Assembly: GCF_012516435.1 (NCBI RefSeq)
Contig: NZ_CP051216.1
Location: 3,223,669 to 3,287,668 of the forward strand
Source: Pseudodesulfovibrio sp. zrk46
GTDB lineage: Bacteria > Desulfobacterota > Desulfovibrionia > Desulfovibrionales > Desulfovibrionaceae
Reading direction: 5' to 3'
Length of the DNA stretch: 64,000 bases
A model generated the notes under the pieces. It was not told the DNA's origin, did no database searches, and saw only the letters and a list, made by a program, of their open reading frames with translations. Below, piece by piece: positions 36,603-45,144 of the stretch. Each line of letters opens with the position of its first letter. Position 1 is the first letter of the stretch. The position numbers and the translations under genes were made by a program.

Positions 36603-37985
36603 CTATTTGTCAATGGCATATCCTGCACGGTTCCATGCAATGTATCCACCTGCCAAGCTACGAACATTCCAGTATCCATGTTTCTGGAGATAGGAAGCAG
36701 CTATATTAGAACGGTAGCCTCCTGCGCAGTATAAAATATGATGGGCATCATCAGGCAAGTCAAACATGCCATCAAGGATATCTGCCAGTGAAATGTTAAT
36801 AGCTCCCGGAATTCTACCGTTATGCCATTCACCGGGAGTTCTTACGTCAACAAGACTAATGTCTTTCCCTTCATCTTGGCAGTTCTGCAGAGATTGTGCT
36901 GAGTCTATATAAAGATTGTCTACGGGGCGTCCGCTGAAAACCCATGCTTGAATGCCTCCAGAGAGATAGCCAAGGATGTTATCGTACCCTATTCTATGCA
37001 GCTCTATGCGCATGCGTTCATAGTCATCTTTAGATTCGACAACCAGTAATATATTCGATTTGGGGTCAACCGTCATACCTACCCAATTTGCGAGGCTGGG
37101 TTCGAATCCAATATTAAGGGAGCCCGGTATATGGTAACCAGCGTATGCTGCAGCATCACGTACATCGATAACGATAGCCCCTGTCTGCATCTTTTCTTCA
37201 AATTTGAATGGGTTCATGGCCAAATCGAGCGGGCATCGTTCCAATAGAGGGGCACCATGTGTATTTGTCTGTATAATATGGGTAAAACTTTTAGGACGAG
37301 CTGGGAAATCTTGGCTCATCATAAGATGAAACGCTTCATACGATTCATATCTTAACATTGCGTTGTGACGACGTTCAAAACCGAGTGTTGAGCTGGGCTT
37401 CGAACTCATACCTCGTCCACAAAGAGAGCCGGCTCCATGAGCAGGGAACACTTCTAAGCTGTCAGGGTACTGGCTGAACTTGACGTAGAGTGTGTTCCAT
37501 AGATTTTGAATCTGCTCATCAAGTTTTGTATCACCTACTAAGTCAGGCCGACCTATGTCATTGACGAAAAGTACATCTCCAGTAAGAAGCATCCATGGTT
37601 CATTTCCGCGTGTAAAATCTGTTACGAGCAAGGAAAGGGCGTCAGGAGTGTGCCCTGGAGTGTGTACAACTTTAAGCCCGGCGTTGCCGATCACAAGTCT
37701 TTGACCTTCTTTAAGTGGAGCAAATTCATAGTCTACCGGCGAGGTTTCATAAAGCAAAATATCGCATCCTGTGTGTGATTTGAGCTCTTGAGCTCCTGAT
37801 ACATGGTCGGCGTGAACGTGTGTGTCTATGACATGAACGATTTTCATGCCTTCTTCACGTGAAATATCTAAATAATCCTGAACATCTCGTTTAGGATCGA
37901 TAACGACCATTTCACCAGCAGCAGGGCAGCCAATTACATAAGAAAAGCAACCAAGGCCAGGCGTAGTAATCTGCTTAAAGTACAT
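36603..37985 (-). CDS. MBL-fold hydrolase with two rhodanese domains
   Basis: The 460-aa protein has an N-terminal metallo-beta-lactamase domain of persulfide-dioxygenase type (THVHADHVSG with His56, His58, Asp60, His61; TPGHTPDALSLL; NDIGRPDL). Two rhodanese domains follow. The second has the active cysteine in YCAGGYRS; the first (AIVIDVRDAAAYAGYHIPG) shows no cysteine at that place (VVESKDDYERM) and is probably inactive. This is the CstB/BlrP-like layout used in sulfane-sulfur handling. Two ATGs are adjacent; the second (37985) is better spaced from AAAGGAG. Confidence 0.92.
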   Translation of the reverse strand: MYFKQITTPGLGCFSYVIGCPAAGEMVVIDPKRDVQDYLDISREEGMKIVHVIDTHVHADHVSGAQELKSHTGCDILLYETSPVDYEFAPLKEGQRLVIGNAGLKVVHTPGHTPDALSLLVTDFTRGNEPWMLLTGDVLFVNDIGRPDLVGDTKLDEQIQNLWNTLYVKFSQYPDSLEVFPAHGAGSLCGRGMSSKPSSTLGFERRHNAMLRYESYEAFHLMMSQDFPARPKSFTHIIQTNTHGAPLLERCPLDLAMNPFKFEEKMQTGAIVIDVRDAAAYAGYHIPGSLNIGFEPSLANWVGMTVDPKSNILLVVESKDDYERMRIELHRIGYDNILGYLSGGIQAWVFSGRPVDNLYIDSAQSLQNCQDEGKDISLVDVRTPGEWHNGRIPGAINISLADILDGMFDLPDDAHHILYCAGGYRSNIAASYLQKHGYWNVRSLAGGYIAWNRAGYAIDK

Positions 37986-38080
37986 CATTGCTCCTTTGAG
38001 ATTAACTCTTCATGCCTAGATATGTATAAGTCTTCAGATATATTGAGGCAAGGCCATAGGGAGTGGAAGTGAGAATGCAG

Positions 38081-39115
38081 TTATTTTAGGTCCTTTGCGG
38101 CATCTCTAAATTCTTGAGCTAGATTATCAAGTACTTCAGATGCAGTTTTAAAGGCCTTAAGTTTGCCTTCAGGCTCATTGAGCACCCGTCGATAGCTCCA
38201 TTGTGCCAAGTAAAATAGTTCAGAATCCGGACAGCCGGTACAAGTCTTTTTCATGCGAGTAATTAAAGAACTTTTAATCTGTTCTCTTTGCATGATAGCT
38301 TGTTTAAGGCGAGTGCTTGCTTCAGAAGTAGATTTCCCGTCAGCTATAGCGTTTTGAAGCTGAACGTTGGCTCGTCCGACAGCGCGTTGAGCCTGAAGGT
38401 ATTTTCCTGCAGATTCAGTTATTTTTGAATCAGAACCAATGGCTCTAAGGATTATAGAAGTTTGTTCAATACGGCGCGCATTCAGTTTGAGCATTACAGC
38501 AGTTTCATAGCCGTCCAATACGCGTCGTTCTGTTTCAACTCCCACTTTATATTCACGTTCTTCACTGGTCGCACTGTCAATGAGTTGAGCGATAAATGCA
38601 GATTTGTACATCCCATAGAGCATATTAATAATGTTGGGGGTGAAAACATAGTCTAATAAGCGTTGACGGGCTTGAAAGATGTCATCTCCATCAATAGAAA
38701 AGCCGTCCATTTCTCTTCCGAAGTACATGTTGAGAGATTTGGCAGAAGCCAAAGTTGCAGGCTTACCATTTTCATCCTGGGGAGTGAAACGGTTGAGTAG
38801 ATAGTCAGAGAGAGATTCTACAAATGTGAAAGTAACGATATTGTTTTCAGCGACTTCAATCACACCTATTGGCTTGTCGTTTTGCTCTGGTGTGGGTGTG
38901 GCATTATGTGCTTCTGCATCAATGGGGGTATAATCTGGGGTTGCGTTTTGTCCTTGATCAACCCAGTCAGGAGCTGCTGCAGTTTCTTCTGGAGGAGATA
39001 CGGCATGTCGATAGGTTGACTCGTTGGGCTCTGATTTAGATAGAAGAATATATGCGCCAGCAGTAAACATAAGAGCGCAGACTATGAGTATAATAGCAGT
39101 GCGATGACGATTCAT
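38081..39115 (-). CDS. Membrane-anchored periplasmic protein of unknown function
   Basis: I do not recognise this 344-aa protein. It has an uncleaved-looking N-terminal helix (TAIILIVCALMFTAGAYILL), a Pro/Glu/Thr-rich low-complexity linker (about 35-85) and a mainly helical domain (about 90-344). That domain contains a coiled-coil-like stretch (LRAIGSDSKITESAGKYL, QRAVGRANVQLQNA) and one CxxC (KTCTGCPDSEL). It follows the Na/Pi-cotransporter-like gene by 32 bases and may be co-transcribed. Confidence 0.85.
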   Translation of the reverse strand: MNRHRTAIILIVCALMFTAGAYILLSKSEPNESTYRHAVSPPEETAAAPDWVDQGQNATPDYTPIDAEAHNATPTPEQNDKPIGVIEVAENNIVTFTFVESLSDYLLNRFTPQDENGKPATLASAKSLNMYFGREMDGFSIDGDDIFQARQRLLDYVFTPNIINMLYGMYKSAFIAQLIDSATSEEREYKVGVETERRVLDGYETAVMLKLNARRIEQTSIILRAIGSDSKITESAGKYLQAQRAVGRANVQLQNAIADGKSTSEASTRLKQAIMQREQIKSSLITRMKKTCTGCPDSELFYLAQWSYRRVLNEPEGKLKAFKTASEVLDNLAQEFRDAAKDLK

Positions 39116-39147
39116 TATGAGGCCTCCATTGAGGCTTGATTATCAGG

Positions 39148-40806
39148 TTATTCTTCGAGTTTCCAGGCGAATTCGTTCTCTTCGTTGGCTGCTCCGCAGG
39201 TCACTTCTTTTCTACGGAGATCGGCCCAGTAATATGTTCCTTTCGTTGCCTGCTCACACATCAGTCGCATATTAGAATAGTAGTCAAGAAGGGATACCAT
39301 TCGTCCCAAGTCTAGTTGTCCTTCCGCTCCAAGTTGAAGCAATTCATCTTTGAGTCGGTGGTATTCATCGAGTAGTCCATGTAAGCGAGGCTGTAATTCG
39401 TTGAATTCGGGAGCACACGGAGTGTGTGCAACATTAATGATATCCTTTACTTCTCGACGAAAATGGCGGGCAGATTCTGACTCTGGGCCAGGCAATTGAT
39501 GATCCAATAGTGCATGTTCGTGAGATACTTCTTCAATAATATTAACAGTTCGTCGAAAGTACTGAATGACCCTTAAAGCTCTTGGTAGTTTTGAAGCTAC
39601 TGCTTCTGGTAAGTCTGAGTGCTGCATATTGATGCAATATTTTCGAATAGCGAGAATAAGGGATTCAACAGCAGCTTTGTCTTTTATAAAATCTTTATGT
39701 CTGAATTGCGAAACCAAGGCTTTTTGCCCCATTAGGCGAACCTTTTCTCCCAAGCGTCCTAGCTCCATAAAAAGAGCATCCATTGCCAGTGTAGGTGTTT
39801 TAAGTACATTTTTGTCCAAGTATTTTGGCTTACCAAGTTCTGCAACTTCTCTTCCAATATGGCGGTCAAGGAGATGTACAAGTTTATTTGTAAATGGGAG
39901 GAAAATAAATACGCCTAAGAGATTGAATGAGGTATGGAATATCGCCAGATTCGCGGCAAGATTGCTAGTACCTTCAAGGCCGGACAACATTGAAGAGATA
40001 TCAAGAAAAATTGGGATCAGGAAAATGGCTACAATTCCAGTAATTAGATTGAAGAGAATGTGTGCAGCAGCAACTTTCTTTGCATTATAAGTTGCACCAA
40101 TCACTGAGAACATTGCAGTTGTTGTGGTGCCGATGTTCGTGCCGACAACAGCTGCCGCCGCACTTTCTAAAGTTACGACGCCAGACATGGCGGCAGTGAG
40201 AACCAAAGCCATTGCTGCACTTGAACTCTGCATTAGCAGAGTTAAAACGAATCCAATGAAAACAAATACGATGATGCCTAGAACGCCACCAAAGTTGTAC
40301 GCAGCCAAATTGATGGTTGATTCCAATGAATGAAAAGAGGTTTGAAGCACTTCGATTCCTAGGAAGAACACGCCAAAGCCCGTGAACGCATCTCCAAGGT
40401 ACCGCCGACGAGAATTCCCACCCGTAAGTCTGAGAATTGCTCCTATGCCTATTAGTGGTAAAGCTAGCAGTTTAACCTTCAAACTGATTCCAACTGCGGC
40501 GACAATCCAACCGGTAATTGTCGTACCAATGTTGCTTCCGAAAATAACACCAATTGACTGGCTCATTGTCATAAGGCCTGCGTTGACAAATCCGATAACT
40601 GCAACAGTAATGGCGCTGGAAGACTGGACTAACGCGGTAATGAGGAAACCTGAAAATAGGCCGCGCACCGGTGTTTTTGTCCATTGGCCAAGAATGTGGC
40701 GCAGCGCAGGACCTGCCGCATTTCGTAAACCTTTGGTCATGAGGCGCATGCCAAGAAGAAAAAGACCGAGCCCGCCAACTAGGCCTGCAAGAATGGAAAA
40801 TATCAT
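39148..40806 (-). CDS. Na+/Pi-cotransporter family protein with PhoU-like domain
   Basis: The 552-aa protein has two Na_Pi_cotrans repeats (GFLITALVQSSSAITVAVIG and VLTLLMQSSSAAMALVLTAA, each with QSSSA). A cytoplasmic helical C-terminal region of PhoU type (about 340-552) follows. Family members import phosphate with Na+ or export it; the PhoU-like domain probably gates this. No pst or pho genes are nearby, so phosphate as substrate is by family only. Confidence 0.92.
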   Translation of the reverse strand: MIFSILAGLVGGLGLFLLGMRLMTKGLRNAAGPALRHILGQWTKTPVRGLFSGFLITALVQSSSAITVAVIGFVNAGLMTMSQSIGVIFGSNIGTTITGWIVAAVGISLKVKLLALPLIGIGAILRLTGGNSRRRYLGDAFTGFGVFFLGIEVLQTSFHSLESTINLAAYNFGGVLGIIVFVFIGFVLTLLMQSSSAAMALVLTAAMSGVVTLESAAAAVVGTNIGTTTTAMFSVIGATYNAKKVAAAHILFNLITGIVAIFLIPIFLDISSMLSGLEGTSNLAANLAIFHTSFNLLGVFIFLPFTNKLVHLLDRHIGREVAELGKPKYLDKNVLKTPTLAMDALFMELGRLGEKVRLMGQKALVSQFRHKDFIKDKAAVESLILAIRKYCINMQHSDLPEAVASKLPRALRVIQYFRRTVNIIEEVSHEHALLDHQLPGPESESARHFRREVKDIINVAHTPCAPEFNELQPRLHGLLDEYHRLKDELLQLGAEGQLDLGRMVSLLDYYSNMRLMCEQATKGTYYWADLRRKEVTCGAANEENEFAWKLEE

Positions 40807-40887
40807 CAGGTGTGTAACTCCTAGCGTTTATTCTAGAATTGCACATTAAAGTGTTAAAATGTCGAAGTAAACAGGTTTTGGGGAGTT

Positions 40888-42021
40888 CTAATCAAGAGTG
40901 CGTCTATACCTTTTGAGTCCAATTATTATTACAGTAGCCCAAAAGATAAGAATTGGCCAAACATGTGGCATGGAATCTATACCCCCATTCCCTTTCAAAA
41001 GAATTCCTCTAACGAGCCTAAGATAGTGAGTTAGAGGAAGTACAGATCCAATCGATTGCGCCCATGCAGGCATACCTCTGAATGGAAACATGAATCCTGA
41101 GAGCAGCAAAGATGGAAGAAAAAAGAATACAGACATCTGTACGGCTTGAAGTTGATTGCGAGCAATTGTGGATATCGTTACCCCAACAGATAGATTGGCT
41201 CCGATAAAAGCAAGTGAAAGGACAAAGACCAAAGGAATACTCCCATGCATTGGGACTCCAAATAGGAAACGAGCTGCCAATGTTATTAAAGACATCTGTA
41301 TATAACCTACTAAAATATAAGGGATGATCTTGCCTAGCATTACTTCAATTGGTCGAATGGGGGTAGATAGAAGATGTTCCATTGTCCCTCGTTCGGATTC
41401 TCGGGTAATGGCAAGTGATGTGATCATGACGAGGGTAAGGGTAAGTATGACCCCCATAAGTCCGGGGACAATATTGTACTGAGTTATTCTCTCAGGGTTA
41501 TAGTCATTGTGGATTCGAATGATTACCGGAGAAGGGGATTGGTTCAGGTGTTCAAATGGTCCTCTGAGATCTTTGGATAGTGCTCTTCTAACAATTTCTG
41601 GAAAAGCACCGGTTCCTCCACCTGTTGCTGAAGGGTCTGTTGCATCTGCCTCCAGAAGTAATATCGGGCGATCTCCACGTAATAAATCTCGGCTAAAGTT
41701 TTCAGGGATGGTTACGGCGAATTGAACGACGCCTTCGCGAATTAGACGTTGCGTTTCTTCTCTAGTTCTAGGGTGTTCTGTTATATGAAAGTAAGTGCTA
41801 GTTTGCATTGCAGCAACAATAGCTCTCGAATAGGGAGAATTATCTCCACTAAGAACTGCTGTTGGCAGATGGCGCGGATCAGAGTTTATAGCATATCCAA
41901 ACAGAATCAGTTGGATAAGCGGAATGCCGATCATCATTGCAAAAGTGAGCTTGTCTCGCCGCATTTGGATGAATTCTTTGTTTATCATAGCGGCAAATCG
42001 AATTGGGGAGAATTGGTTCAT
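40888..42021 (-). CDS. ABC-2 type exporter permease
   Basis: The 377-aa protein has one N-terminal helix (LTFAMMIGIPLIQLILFGYA), a large periplasmic domain and five C-terminal helices. It carries the family motif ITRESERGTMEHLLSTPIRP. It resembles the YbhS/YbhR/YhhJ group. Its start shares one base with the ATPase stop. Only one permease gene is present, so it probably works as a homodimer. Confidence 0.93.
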   Translation of the reverse strand: MNQFSPIRFAAMINKEFIQMRRDKLTFAMMIGIPLIQLILFGYAINSDPRHLPTAVLSGDNSPYSRAIVAAMQTSTYFHITEHPRTREETQRLIREGVVQFAVTIPENFSRDLLRGDRPILLLEADATDPSATGGGTGAFPEIVRRALSKDLRGPFEHLNQSPSPVIIRIHNDYNPERITQYNIVPGLMGVILTLTLVMITSLAITRESERGTMEHLLSTPIRPIEVMLGKIIPYILVGYIQMSLITLAARFLFGVPMHGSIPLVFVLSLAFIGANLSVGVTISTIARNQLQAVQMSVFFFLPSLLLSGFMFPFRGMPAWAQSIGSVLPLTHYLRLVRGILLKGNGGIDSMPHVWPILIFWATVIIIGLKRYRRTLD

Positions 42022-42959
42022 TATAGATTTCCTTTGCTTTGCTGCATGAGATCAATAAAGACTTCTTCTAAGGTGGTCCCAATTCGATTCCAGTCGTAGG
42101 GGGGGGTGTTAAAGGGTGAGATTGCGTGAAAGAGGTGTTCAGCGTTTCGACCACTTACATGTAGAGTATTACCAAAAACTACAACTTGATCTACCCCGGA
42201 AAGGGGGGCCAATTTACTGTGTAAATCGTTTATGCTTAATTCATTGTTTTGGGTTACAACACTCCAAGTGGTTAGGCCTGAGTTTCTGACCATTTCTTCT
42301 GCGCTTCCTGATGCGAGAAGGTCTCCATAAGCAATGTATGCTAGACGGTGACAACGCTCAGCTTCATCCATGTAATGAGTTGAGATAAGGGCGGTTATAC
42401 CTTGCGAAGCTAAAGAGTGTAGTTGGTCCCAGAAATCTCTGCGAGCGCCCGGGTCTACTCCTGCAGTGGGCTCATCTAGAAGTAAGAGTTTTGGGGAATG
42501 AAGGGTGCATACGCCGAGTGAAAGGCGTTGCTTCCACCCACCTGATAATGCTCCAGCTAAATGGTTCTTAAATGGAGTTAGTCCCATGCGATCTATACAT
42601 TCAGTCACAACAGCTGAAGAAGAGTGAATCCCATAGACGCTTGCAGCAAAGTCAATATTTTCTCGAACCGTTAGATCCTCGTACAAGCTGAACTTTTGCG
42701 TCATGTAGCCTACATGAGGCTTAATGAGATTTGATTCCGTTCGGATGTTATAACCTAAACATGTCCCTTCACCGGAGTCGGGGCTGAGAAGGCCGCACAA
42801 CATTCTGATAGATGTTGTCTTGCCCGATCCATTGGGTCCAAGAAAACCATAAATTTCCCCCTTTTTTATTTCCATATTTAAACAGTTAACTACTGTTTTG
42901 GAGCCAAAAGACTTAGTCAGGTTGCTGACTTTAATCGCCGTTTCTAGAGAATGACTCAT
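42021..42959 (-). CDS. ABC exporter ATP-binding protein
   Basis: The 312-aa ATPase has Walker A GPNGSGKTT, signature LSGGWKQRLS, Walker B LLLLDEPTAGVDP and the H-loop STHYMDEAE. The C-terminal region resembles the DrrA/CcmA exporter group. It overlaps the HlyD-like gene by 4 bases and the permease by 1 base, giving a three-gene efflux operon. Confidence 0.95.
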   Translation of the reverse strand: MSHSLETAIKVSNLTKSFGSKTVVNCLNMEIKKGEIYGFLGPNGSGKTTSIRMLCGLLSPDSGEGTCLGYNIRTESNLIKPHVGYMTQKFSLYEDLTVRENIDFAASVYGIHSSSAVVTECIDRMGLTPFKNHLAGALSGGWKQRLSLGVCTLHSPKLLLLDEPTAGVDPGARRDFWDQLHSLASQGITALISTHYMDEAERCHRLAYIAYGDLLASGSAEEMVRNSGLTTWSVVTQNNELSINDLHSKLAPLSGVDQVVVFGNTLHVSGRNAEHLFHAISPFNTPPYDWNRIGTTLEEVFIDLMQQSKGNL

Positions 42960-43942
42960 TTGTCCAAGGTACTCTTTTCGTGGAACAGGTCAGGAATTGT
43001 GATATCTACAGGCTGTCCGGGGTGAATTTGAGAATTGGATTTTTGCGTTGGTCTCGCCTTAATCATAAAGACAAGCTTGGCTCGGCTTTCGCTCGAGTAA
43101 ATCACAGGTGGGGTATATTCAGCAGAAGGTGAAATATAGTACACTGTTGCTGGTGTGGGCGTAAGCCGTCCATCCACAATCACGTTTACTTTTTGGCCAA
43201 TTTCTAGGTCTCCAATGAATGCTTCAGGTACATAGAAACGAATCTCAATATTTTCTGGTGGTAAAAGTGAGACTACAGGTTGACCTGGTTGTACCCACTC
43301 ACCAACTTGAAAAAGAGTGTCGTAGACCAATGCATTCGATGGAGCGACTTGTGATTTGCGATTGAAGTTCCATTTTGCTTGGTCAAGCTTTGCATTGGCT
43401 TTTTTTACTTGGGCTGCGGCAGAACGGATTTCATCGCTACGGGCACCTAGTCGAGCTGTGGTTAATTGTGCAGATAAGTTGCGGACATTGTATTTTTTTT
43501 GATCGTAATCACTTTTAGCTTGGTCCAATTCTTCCTGTGAAATAGTTTGCTCTTTTATAAGTTTGACCCGTCGGTTGTATTCAATTCGGGCTAAACTGGA
43601 TGAGGCTTTTGCTTGTTTTAGTTTGGCTTCAATGGAGGCTATTTCTGACGGGCGCTGCCCTTTTTCAAGGTTTGCAAGATTGTCTAGTGCACTTTGTAGG
43701 GCATGGGTGGCTTCATCCATTGCAGCACGTTCAAAGTCTCGTTCAAGGACGAATAAAGGTTCGTTAAGTACAACCTGTTGCCCCCTGTGAACTGATAGGG
43801 TTGTTAAATAGCCGCCAAGTGGGGCAGCAATATGAACATATTCGCCTTCCACGTAACCTTGAAAAAGGTTGTTTTTCGCTTCGGAGCATCCTGATATCAA
43901 CATGAGGATGAGTGTCAGATAAGTGTATATAATTTGTTTCAT
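42956..43942 (-). CDS. HlyD-family membrane fusion lipoprotein
   Basis: The 328-aa protein has a lipoprotein signal (LILMLISGC, lipobox LISGC) and then the YbhG/HlyD periplasmic-adaptor layout: lipoyl-like half-motifs (YVHIAAPLGGYLTTLSVHRGQ), a coiled-coil hairpin with repeated Ala/Lys/Gln, and a beta-barrel domain (NIEIRFYVPEAFIGDLEIGQ). It links the inner-membrane ABC pump to an outer-membrane channel encoded elsewhere. Confidence 0.93.
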   Translation of the reverse strand: MKQIIYTYLTLILMLISGCSEAKNNLFQGYVEGEYVHIAAPLGGYLTTLSVHRGQQVVLNEPLFVLERDFERAAMDEATHALQSALDNLANLEKGQRPSEIASIEAKLKQAKASSSLARIEYNRRVKLIKEQTISQEELDQAKSDYDQKKYNVRNLSAQLTTARLGARSDEIRSAAAQVKKANAKLDQAKWNFNRKSQVAPSNALVYDTLFQVGEWVQPGQPVVSLLPPENIEIRFYVPEAFIGDLEIGQKVNVIVDGRLTPTPATVYYISPSAEYTPPVIYSSESRAKLVFMIKARPTQKSNSQIHPGQPVDITIPDLFHEKSTLDK

Positions 43943-44014
43943 GGTGACGTAGTGTTATTGTTGAGTTTGTAACAAAATACGTCAGCAAGAATTAAAATTC
44001 AATAATTCAAAAAA

Positions 44015-44039
44015 AAAGCCGCGCGATGCGCGGCTTTTA
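44015..44039 (-). terminator. Terminator of the 54-residue membrane-protein gene
   Basis: AAAAGCCGCGC and GCGCGGCTTTT form an 11-bp stem around three bases. On the minus strand it is followed by an unbroken T-run (the A-run at 44010-44018). It therefore ends a minus-strand transcript coming from the small gene at 44063-44227. Confidence 0.88.
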
Positions 44040-44062
44040 GGTGGTAGTATCGTTGAGTGGGT

Positions 44063-44227
44063 CTAACTGAAGTAGCGATTTTTATCTTCTCGTTCTTTTG
44101 CTGTGTCGAAGTCAATGTTAATGCTTGGACGATTAGTCGAACTGGTTTTAGGAGTACGAGCAAAAATGGCAAAGACCAAAATTGCGCCTGCGCCGACGAT
44201 GATAGATGCGATAGTCAAAGTGTCCAT
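44063..44227 (-). CDS. Small single-span membrane protein (54 aa)
   Basis: An ATG-started 54-residue frame encodes one N-terminal membrane helix (LTIASIIVGAGAILVFAIFA), then a basic stretch (RTPKTSSTNRPS) and a charged tail ending DTAKEREDKNRYFS. The basic residues after the helix suggest a cytoplasmic C terminus. No strong ribosome site is visible (AAGCTTCTTCTT before the ATG). Support comes from the protein-like pattern and from a strong minus-strand terminator 24 bases after the stop. Function unknown. Confidence 0.7.
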   Translation of the reverse strand: MDTLTIASIIVGAGAILVFAIFARTPKTSSTNRPSINIDFDTAKEREDKNRYFS

Positions 44228-44341
44228 AAGAAGAAGCTTGTAACCGAATCACTAATGGGCTTCAAGCTCCTTTTATGTGAATACCTCAATTTTGAGAGAG
44301 CGGTTCCAATTGGTTACGGTAAAGAACAAAAGATAAAAAAA

Positions 44342-44370
44342 GTCCCCCTAATCAAATTGATTAGGGGGAC
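44342..44370 (-). terminator. Terminator of tRNA-Asn copy 1
   Basis: GTCCCCCTAATCAA and its complement form a long stem with almost no loop. On the minus strand it is followed by CTTTTTTTATC. Confidence 0.85.
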
Positions 44371-44380
44371 GTTTTGTCGA

Positions 44381-44456
44381 TGGCTCCCCAGCACGGACTT
44401 GAACCGCGAACCTAGTGATTAACAGTCACCCGCTCTGCCGATTGAGCCACTGGGGA
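44381..44456 (-). tRNA. tRNA-Asn (anticodon GTT), copy 1
   Basis: The minus strand gives a 76-base cloverleaf starting TCCCCAGTGGCTCAAT and ending GGGGAGCCA with encoded CCA. The anticodon loop CTGTTAA has GTT. It is identical to copy 2 across the mature region. Its own promoter (44497-44525) and terminator (44342-44370) frame it. Confidence 0.95.
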
Positions 44457-44496
44457 GTATCTCGCTTCAACAGCTGTGCTGTCTTGCGAAGAGATG

Positions 44497-44525
44497 TTTC
44501 TATCCAAAACAAAAGTTCAAGGCAA
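44497..44525 (-). promoter_or_regulatory. Promoter of tRNA-Asn copy 1
   Basis: On the minus strand TTGCCT (44520-44525) and TAGAAA (44497-44502) are 17 bases apart. The spacing and position match those before the other two tRNA-Asn genes. Confidence 0.6.
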
Positions 44526-44600
44526 GCTTTTTTTTGAAAAAAAATGGAGTCCTATAGGAATTCAAAAAACAATAAATTTACTAATTAATGATTAAAGAAA

Positions 44601-44630
44601 AAAGGCTCTTGTGAATTCACAAGAGCCTTT
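44601..44630 (-). terminator. Terminator of tRNA-Asn copy 2
   Basis: A perfect 30-base palindrome (AAAGGCTCTTGTGAA and complement) is followed on the minus strand by TTTTTC-like sequence. It begins 8 bases after the tRNA. Confidence 0.85.
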
Positions 44631-44638
44631 AATTTGTA

Positions 44639-44714
44639 TGGCTCCCCAGCACGGACTTGAACCGCGAACCTAGTGATTAACAGTCACCCGCTCTGCCGAT
44701 TGAGCCACTGGGGA
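44639..44714 (-). tRNA. tRNA-Asn (anticodon GTT), copy 2
   Basis: This 76-base gene has the same mature sequence as copy 1, with anticodon GTT and encoded CCA. Its flanks are unrelated to those of copy 1 except for a CGAGAGA-type element shared with copy 3 between promoter and tRNA. Confidence 0.95.
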
Positions 44715-44738
44715 GTGTGTGTCGTTAAGACGAGAGAA

Positions 44739-44767
44739 TTACTATGTAATAGTTCAAGAAGAGTCAA
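44739..44767 (-). promoter_or_regulatory. Promoter of tRNA-Asn copy 2
   Basis: On the minus strand TTGACT (44762-44767) and TAGTAA (44739-44744) are 17 bases apart, 24 bases upstream of the tRNA 5' end. Confidence 0.65.
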
Positions 44768-44829
44768 GAGTTTTTTTGATTAAATTGCTATATATTTAAA
44801 TGATATATATGAAGAGTATTACAAAAGTA

Positions 44830-44857
44830 AAAGGCCCTTGAAAAAACAAGGGCCTTT
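44830..44857 (-). terminator. Terminator of tRNA-Asn copy 3
   Basis: AAAGGCCCTTG and CAAGGGCCTTT form an 11-bp stem with a 6-base A-rich loop, followed on the minus strand by TACTTTTG. Confidence 0.8.
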
Positions 44858-44866
44858 GAATATCTG

Positions 44867-44942
44867 TGGCTCCCCAGCACGGACTTGAACCGCGAACCTA
44901 GTGATTAACAGTCACCCGCTCTGCCGATTGAGCTACTGGGGA
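44867..44942 (-). tRNA. tRNA-Asn (anticodon GTT), copy 3
   Basis: This 76-base gene is like copies 1 and 2 but has A instead of G at position 9 (TCCCCAGTAGCTC). The anticodon is GTT and CCA is encoded. It has its own promoter and terminator. Confidence 0.95.
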
Positions 44943-44966
44943 ACATTTGGTGTCGAAGCGAGAGAC

Positions 44967-44995
44967 TATTTATGGAAAAGTCTTGCAGTGGTCAA
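44967..44995 (-). promoter_or_regulatory. Promoter of tRNA-Asn copy 3
   Basis: On the minus strand TTGACC (44990-44995) and TAAATA (44967-44972) are 17 bases apart, about 24 bases before the tRNA 5' end. It is the best consensus match of the three. Confidence 0.7.
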
Positions 44996-45049
44996 GTGAA
45001 AAAACGATTAAAATATCGAATAATGGGGAGTGTGCAAAATCATATTAAA

Positions 45050-45092
45050 GGGAGTCCATTTTCTTGACGGGAGTCCATATATAGCTTACGCA
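45050..45092 (+). promoter_or_regulatory. lysS promoter with a direct repeat
   Basis: TTGACG (45064-45069) and TACGCA (45087-45092) are 17 bases apart, giving a possible sigma70 promoter about 50 bases before the lysS start. The 10-base sequence GGGAGTCCAT occurs twice, at 45050-45059 and 45069-45078, on either side of the -35 box. This could be a regulator site. Confidence 0.4.
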
Positions 45093-45144
45093 TTCAACGT
45101 CTCTTGTATTTTTCTAGACTTCGCAAGAGCCAGGGATAAAAAAA

